Below, piece by piece: positions 59,636-64,000 of a stretch of DNA of 64,000 bases; position 1 is the stretch's first letter, and each line of letters starts with the position of its first letter. The DNA comes from JANOSH01 sp031415695 (GTDB lineage: Bacteria > Actinomycetota > Acidimicrobiia > Acidimicrobiales > Ilumatobacteraceae): positions 124,001 through 188,000 of the forward strand of contig JANOSH010000044.1 in the NCBI GenBank assembly GCA_031415695.1, written 5' to 3'. The notes beneath the pieces are model-generated. The model was given only the letters and a program-made list of their open reading frames with translations. It did no database searches and was not told the origin of the DNA. Position numbers and translations under genes: made by a program.

Positions 59636-60540
59636 GCAATGTCCTCCCCTTTGAGTAATCCCGACAGCACGCGAAGCGCAACGGTGGCAACGCCGATTGA
59701 AGCAATGACAACCACGATGGAATATGCCGATGCCGAACCGAACCGCCAGCCCCCACCGATCGATTCTTCGAACACGAAGTACGGGACATTGGTGGAGCCG
59801 GGCCCGCCCCCGGTCATAACCGCGATGTGGTCGAAAACCTGGATTAGGTAAATGGTGCCGAGGAGTATGCCCAATTCCATATAGGGGCGAAGGTGGGCAA
59901 AGGTGAGTTGCCGGAAGATACTGAATGGCGTGGCGCCATCGACTTTCGCGGCTTCGAGGACGTCGGCGGGTTGCCCTTGGAGACCGGCCAACATAATGAG
60001 CATCATGAACGGTGTCCACTGCCAAATGAGGGTGGCGACGATGGCCCACGTTGGGTATTTGGAAACAAACTCGATGGGTGTTCCGCCGACGAGTTTGAAC
60101 ACCCAGTTGATAACGCCGTAGAGCGCGTGGAACATCTGGTTCTTCCAGATGAGGCCTGCAACCACGGGCATCATGAGGAAGGGCGTGATGAGCAGCGTGC
60201 GAATGAATCCCTGGCCGAAGAACTTGCGGTCGAGGAGCAAGGCGAGCAGTGAGCCAAGAATGAGTGAGCCGAGGACCGCGACAACGGTCATCTTGACGGT
60301 AATGAGCGCGGCCTCGCGAAAGAAGCGGTCACCGAAAAGATCTTTGAAGTTGCTGAACCAAACAAACTTGCGAGGGCCGGGCGGAACAACCTTCCAGTTT
60401 GTGAGGCTGTAAAAGATGCTGAGCAAAAACGGTATCTGCGTCAGGACTACTGTGAACACCAGAGCCGGGAGTAGAGGCAACCGACGACGCCAAACATCCT
60501 TGGCTTGGTGGCCAGATAGCGCTGGACTTCGGGTTCTCAT
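59632..60540 (-). CDS. Sugar/polyol ABC transporter permease 1
   Basis: 302 residues, MalF-type, with six or seven helices and EAA loop 'GQPADVLEAAKVDGATPFSIFRQLTFAHL'. 'WKVVPPGPRKFVWFSNFKDLF' and 'VMTGGGPGSTNVPYFVFEESI' match SmoF-like polyol permeases. It lies downstream of the binding-protein gene behind a strong hairpin, so its expression is probably lower than that of the binding protein. Confidence 0.92.
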   Translation of the reverse strand: MRTRSPALSGHQAKDVWRRRLPLLPALVFTVVLTQIPFLLSIFYSLTNWKVVPPGPRKFVWFSNFKDLFGDRFFREAALITVKMTVVAVLGSLILGSLLALLLDRKFFGQGFIRTLLITPFLMMPVVAGLIWKNQMFHALYGVINWVFKLVGGTPIEFVSKYPTWAIVATLIWQWTPFMMLIMLAGLQGQPADVLEAAKVDGATPFSIFRQLTFAHLRPYMELGILLGTIYLIQVFDHIAVMTGGGPGSTNVPYFVFEESIGGGWRFGSASAYSIVVVIASIGVATVALRVLSGLLKGEDIA

Positions 60541-60597
60541 GGCATTTGAGACTCTCTCGAAAGGCGTGGAAATGGTCGACGTCGGTGCGGGGAACTA

Positions 60598-60629
60598 CTT
60601 GGGGCGGGAGCTAGCGCTCCCGCCCCAAG
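60598..60629 (-). terminator. Perfect 14-bp hairpin between binding-protein gene and permeases
   Basis: CTTGGGGCGGGAGC (60598-60611) and GCTCCCGCCCCAAG (60616-60629) pair perfectly around a 4-nt loop. No long U tract follows on the minus strand. It probably reduces read-through or protects the upstream message, a common way to make more binding protein than permease. Confidence 0.75.
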
Positions 60630-60651
60630 GCAAAGCTCGTTTACTTCGTGA

Positions 60652-62067
60652 TTACTTTGATGCCTTCGACGCGATGTCCTGGCAGTTCTTCAGCGCAGCG
60701 TCAATGTCGGTCTTGCCAGCGATGAGGCTGGAGAATTCCTGGGTGCACTTATTTCCGACATCTTGGAACTCGGGCACGCCGACGTACTGCACGCCTGGCA
60801 GACCCGGACGCTTTGTGGTTCCGGGGTTGTCAATCGGTGCGGCAGCCATTGCGGCGAGTGTAGGAGCAGCAAAGGCAGCAGCGGCAGTCTTGTACTCGGG
60901 GATCTCGTACGTGGACTTGCGGGTTCCCGGCGGGATCGAAGCCCAGCCGCCCTTGGTCTTGGTACCGGCAGCCTTGATGTAGTCGGGACCGGTCGCGAAC
61001 GACAGGAACTTCCATGCATTGTCCGGCTTGGTATTCGACTTCGGGATAGCCAACGCCCAGCTCCACAGCCAGCCAGAAGCCTTGGTCTTCACGACCGGGG
61101 CAAGAGCGTAAGCGTTCTTGCCCTTGACCGGGCTGTCATTTGCTTCGAGTAGACCAGCGGCGACGGTGGCGTCGTACCACATGGCAACCTTGCCGTCCTT
61201 GTACTGGGTGAGACATTCATTGAAGCTTGAGTTGGCGGCATCTTTCTCGCCGGCGTCCTTCAACAGACCGTTGTAGAACGACAACGCAGCCTTGAACTCG
61301 GGCTGGTCAACTTGTGCCTTGCCAATTGAACCGTCGGCATTGGCTGCCCACCAGGTACCGCCGTAGGTGTTGAGCACCGTCGTGAATGCGGCGCCCAAGT
61401 CTCCCCAACCAGGCTTACCGCGAAGGCAGATGCCTGCGGTGGTTGGCGTGTTGAGTTTCTTGGCGATGGCAGCGATCTCGTCCCACGTAGGGTTAGCTGG
61501 CATCTTCATGCCCGAAGCGTCGACAAGGTCCTTGCGGTACATGACGAATGACGACTCGGCATAGAACGGTGCCGCGAACAGCTTGCCGTCAACAGAGAGC
61601 CCGCCTCGCACGGACGGGATGAGGTCGTCGAGCTTGTAAGAAGCGTCGGCGCTTGCCATAGGTGTGAGGTCGTGCAAGAAGTTGCTCTTGCCGAACTGCG
61701 GGGCCTCGTACATGCCGATCATGACGGCGTCGAACTGCTTGCCGCCGGCTGCCACGTCACGGGTGGTCACTTGGCGAAGTTCGCCCTCAGGTAACAGCGT
61801 GAAGTTGACCTTGATGCCGGTCTTTGCAGTGAACAGTTCTGGGGTGAGCTCGGCGATGTCTTTCATCTGCGGGTTGTCGACAATTGCGACATTGATTTCG
61901 CCACCCGCGGCTGGTGCTGCTGCGCCAGCCTTCGCGGTTGTGGCCGCGGGGGTGTCAGCGGCCTTCTTGGTGCTGCTGCCGCATGCCGATGCTACGACGC
62001 CAGTTATGGCGACTAGACCGATCAACTGCACGGCACGCTTCCTTGCCCGACTCGGGGCAGTACTCAT
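60652..62067 (-). CDS. Polyol/sugar ABC transporter substrate-binding lipoprotein
   Basis: 471 residues, with an AGAGGAG ribosome site six bases before the ATG at 62067. The lipoprotein signal ends at lipobox VASAC (Cys near 29), followed by an Ala/Lys/Thr linker. The folded part resembles SmoE-type sorbitol/mannitol binding proteins ('FAAPFYAESSFVMYRKDLVD', 'WGDLGAAFTTVLNTYGGTWW', 'NKCTQEFSSLIAGKTDIDAAL'). First gene of the importer operon, divergent from the mannitol-dehydrogenase-family gene. Confidence 0.92.
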   Translation of the reverse strand: MSTAPSRARKRAVQLIGLVAITGVVASACGSSTKKAADTPAATTAKAGAAAPAAGGEINVAIVDNPQMKDIAELTPELFTAKTGIKVNFTLLPEGELRQVTTRDVAAGGKQFDAVMIGMYEAPQFGKSNFLHDLTPMASADASYKLDDLIPSVRGGLSVDGKLFAAPFYAESSFVMYRKDLVDASGMKMPANPTWDEIAAIAKKLNTPTTAGICLRGKPGWGDLGAAFTTVLNTYGGTWWAANADGSIGKAQVDQPEFKAALSFYNGLLKDAGEKDAANSSFNECLTQYKDGKVAMWYDATVAAGLLEANDSPVKGKNAYALAPVVKTKASGWLWSWALAIPKSNTKPDNAWKFLSFATGPDYIKAAGTKTKGGWASIPPGTRKSTYEIPEYKTAAAAFAAPTLAAMAAAPIDNPGTTKRPGLPGVQYVGVPEFQDVGNKCTQEFSSLIAGKTDIDAALKNCQDIASKASK

Positions 62068-62224
62068 GGTGTCTCCTCTGGGTCATTAACACCGGAGGTG
62101 TATGTTCCCCCCGGACCCGGTCATCATAAGTTGGGAATCTGTGGTTATTCAAGCGCAAAGCAACATTACCCAACAATATGCCGACCCTTGTGCATTGGTA
62201 TTGCCTTCGTTTAGCGTTCGAATT
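62068..62224. promoter_or_regulatory. Divergent promoter region of the polyol locus
   Basis: 157 bp between the binding-protein and polyol-dehydrogenase starts, with AT-rich stretches around 62145-62185. It must hold two divergent promoters and probably operators for the DeoR regulator. A widely spaced TTGGG/CCCAA pair is visible (about 62131 and 62170), but I cannot define an operator. Confidence 0.4.
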
Positions 62225-63658
62225 GTGAGTGACGAGCAACAGTTACGGGTATCGACGAACTCCCTTGCGGCCATCGTCGAACGGGGTGTTCGCGTGCCCA
62301 CGTACGATCGCTGCGACCTACAGCCCCGCATCGTCCACGTTGGCGTCGGTGGTTTCCACCGCGCCCATCTGGCCCTGTACACCCACGAACTCGCCGAGGC
62401 CGGCAGTGACTGGGGCATCGTTGGCGCAGGGCTGCTGCCTCACGACAGCAAGATTGCCAAGATATTGGCCGAACAGGACTATTTGTATGTGCTGACCGAA
62501 AAGGGCAACGGACAGCCAAACCCTCAGGTCATCGGTTCGATCATCGGGTTCGTTTTCGCTCCTGACAACGACGCCGAGTTGTGTGACGTGATTGCATCCC
62601 GGACCACAGCAATTGTCTCGCTCACCATCACCGAGGCAGGGTATGTCGAGCTCAGCCCCAGCGACCGTGCCGCCGGTCAACGAACCACCCTCGACCGGCT
62701 CGCCACCGCACTCGATGCACGTCGCACCCGAACTGGTGCGCCGGTAACGATTCTGAGTTGTGACAACCTGCCCGGAAATGGCAGCGTGGCTCGCGTTGCA
62801 ACGCTGGCCGCCGCCCGCCTGATCAGTGACGAACTTGCCGAGTGGATCGACTCGGTGTGCAGTTTCCCGAACTCCATGGTCGATCGAATCACTCCCGCAA
62901 CAACACAGCCCGATCGCGACTGGCTACTTGCTGCAACCGGCATCGTCGACCAATGGCCGGTAGTCGCTGAACCGTTTCGCCAATGGGTGCTAGAAGACAA
63001 CTTTGTTGCTGGTCGTCCCCCATGGGAGGACGTCGGCGCCCTTTTCACCGCCGACGTTCACGACTGGGAGCTATACAAACTTCGGATGTTGAACGCTTCA
63101 CATTCGTGCATGGCGTATCTGTGCGCTTTGGCCGGGGTCGTGTATGTCGACGAGGCAATGAGCATCCCGGTGGTTCGTGAATACCTTGAGCAGTTGCTGG
63201 AGCGTGAGGCGATACCAACCCTTACGCCTATTGCCGGTCACCGACGCGAGGACTACGCGCGAACCGTGCTTGAACGTTTCACGAACACTGGTGTTCGCGA
63301 TCAGATCAGCAGATTGTGTATCGATGGAAGCGCCAAGTTCCCAACGTTTCTCTTGCCCACCATCAGTCGGCAATTGGAACTCGACGGACCCATAGAGCGA
63401 GCGACGTTGGCGCTCGCCGGATGGGCCCGCTATCTCGGCGTTGTGCCATACGACGAGCAGTCGCATGATTCGAGCATGCATCTCGCTCGACAGTTCGCAG
63501 CACAAGCTCTTGACGACCCAACTTCCTTTGTTGAGTATGCCCACGTCTTTCCTCAGCATCTGCGCGACAACCAACGGTTCCGAACCACCTTTACCGAGTC
63601 GTATCGCCGGCTGGAAGCTGCAGGTCCATTAGCGGCGATCGCCTCGCTCGTCGAATAG
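62225..63658 (+). CDS. Mannitol-dehydrogenase-family polyol oxidoreductase
   Basis: 477 residues from a GTG at 62225 (SDEQQLRVSTNSLAAIVERG). The N-terminal NAD domain has 'IVHVGVGGFHRAHLALY' (GxGxFHRxH). The catalytic Lys-Asn-His set is 'YKLRMLNASHSCMAYL'. Family enzymes oxidise mannitol, sorbitol or arabinitol to the ketose. Together with the importer it forms an uptake and first-oxidation unit for a sugar alcohol; the exact polyol is not decided. Confidence 0.93.
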   Translation: MSDEQQLRVSTNSLAAIVERGVRVPTYDRCDLQPRIVHVGVGGFHRAHLALYTHELAEAGSDWGIVGAGLLPHDSKIAKILAEQDYLYVLTEKGNGQPNPQVIGSIIGFVFAPDNDAELCDVIASRTTAIVSLTITEAGYVELSPSDRAAGQRTTLDRLATALDARRTRTGAPVTILSCDNLPGNGSVARVATLAAARLISDELAEWIDSVCSFPNSMVDRITPATTQPDRDWLLAATGIVDQWPVVAEPFRQWVLEDNFVAGRPPWEDVGALFTADVHDWELYKLRMLNASHSCMAYLCALAGVVYVDEAMSIPVVREYLEQLLEREAIPTLTPIAGHRREDYARTVLERFTNTGVRDQISRLCIDGSAKFPTFLLPTISRQLELDGPIERATLALAGWARYLGVVPYDEQSHDSSMHLARQFAAQALDDPTSFVEYAHVFPQHLRDNQRFRTTFTESYRRLEAAGPLAAIASLVE

Positions 63659-63683
63659 ACTGCTTGGCGGAGGGCGTTCGGAC

Positions 63684-64000
63684 ATGACGGGCGAAGCGAA
63701 CGGGGGCGTGCTGCGTCCTCACGATCGGCAGCGCGACATTTATATGCTCGCGTTGAAAAACGGTTCGGTCGACGTCACCGACCTCGCTCGACGTTTCACC
63801 GTCACCACCGAGACCATTCGTCGCGACCTGTCCGATCTGCAAGAGCGGCTGTTAGTTCGCCGTGTTCACGGCGGAGCCGTGCTGCTTGAGCGTCTGAATC
63901 ACGAGCCAATGGTTGAGGCCCGCGACATGCTCAACGCCGCCGAGAAGTTGCGTATAGCCCAAGCTGCTCTTGCCGACGTGCCGGCTCAGGGCTCCGTAAT
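63684..64000 (+). CDS. DeoR-family transcriptional regulator, 3' end cut by window
   Basis: The first 105 residues are present, with a GGAGGG site nine bases before the ATG at 63684. The HTH is typical of DeoR/GlpR: 'VDVTDLARRFTVTTETIRRDLSDLQERLLVRRVHGGAV'. The sugar-phosphate sensor domain runs off the window. It follows the polyol dehydrogenase by 25 bp and probably represses the whole polyol locus until a phosphorylated sugar binds. Confidence 0.92.
   Translation, partial: MTGEANGGVLRPHDRQRDIYMLALKNGSVDVTDLARRFTVTTETIRRDLSDLQERLLVRRVHGGAVLLERLNHEPMVEARDMLNAAEKLRIAQAALADVPAQGSV

Overview
The window looks like chromosomal DNA of a high-GC actinomycete, most likely an Acidimicrobiia/Ilumatobacter-type aquatic or soil bacterium. 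This is an inference from F420/LLM-type flavin oxidoreductases, a PPOX-fold protein, three soluble P450s with a mycobacterial-type ferredoxin, Rieske oxygenases, an HRDC-containing UvrD-like helicase, frequent GTG/TTG starts and dense ATGA/GTGA overlaps. There is no 16S gene to prove it. Both ends cut genes: a zinc/manganese ABC permease at the left and a DeoR-type regulator at the right.

Layout. 1-4378: a Zur-type regulator divergent from a four-gene metal ABC importer, with a metal-ligand-deficient extradiol-dioxygenase homologue overlapping zur. 4519-8826: a decayed nucleotidyltransferase toxin-antitoxin pair, a CopC-CopD fusion, a DUF1003 protein and a soluble MgtE-N/CBS protein. 8909-18613: two P450s, a UvrD-like helicase, a VOC protein, a large secreted three-module polysaccharide deacetylase, a GNAT toxin with a shortened antitoxin, and a lactonase-like hydrolase. 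18803-22227: a heterodimeric ABC exporter. 22322-36190: an oxidative catabolism region with an FAD dehydrogenase, two SDR/LLM groups, a lipoprotein hydrolase, a two-subunit Rieske oxygenase, a P450 plus ferredoxin and a second Rieske oxygenase. It is interrupted by an orphan HigA, a MazEF-type pair and a redoxin-like gene.

The redoxin-like gene (30906-32033) is the most striking object. One long reading frame carries a single in-frame TGA exactly where the family's active-site cysteine is expected, followed at once by codons for a conserved Gly-Cys and by a compact hairpin. This fits a selenocysteine codon with a bacterial SECIS better than a broken gene.

36783-42078 is an accessory block of unrecognised genes in short, tightly coupled sets: a HEPN-like gene with a partner, a two-gene set, and a TIGR04255-like / HTH / 'SQTCD' triad. 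It ends at the 3' end of a tRNA-Arg(CCG), the usual position of integrated islands, although no integrase was seen. 42165-57667 returns to housekeeping and mixed genes: PPOX protein, acyl-CoA synthetase, lysA, HepT-MntA, NUDIX, MFS, sugar-lactone oxidase, TetR, aquaporin, MazF-like, argS, DUF234-type ATPase and SDR. A Fic fragment adds to an unusually large set of intact and broken toxin-antitoxin loci. 57680-64000 is a polyol uptake and oxidation locus: an ABC importer whose binding-protein gene is set apart by a perfect 14-bp hairpin, a divergent mannitol-dehydrogenase-family gene and a DeoR regulator.
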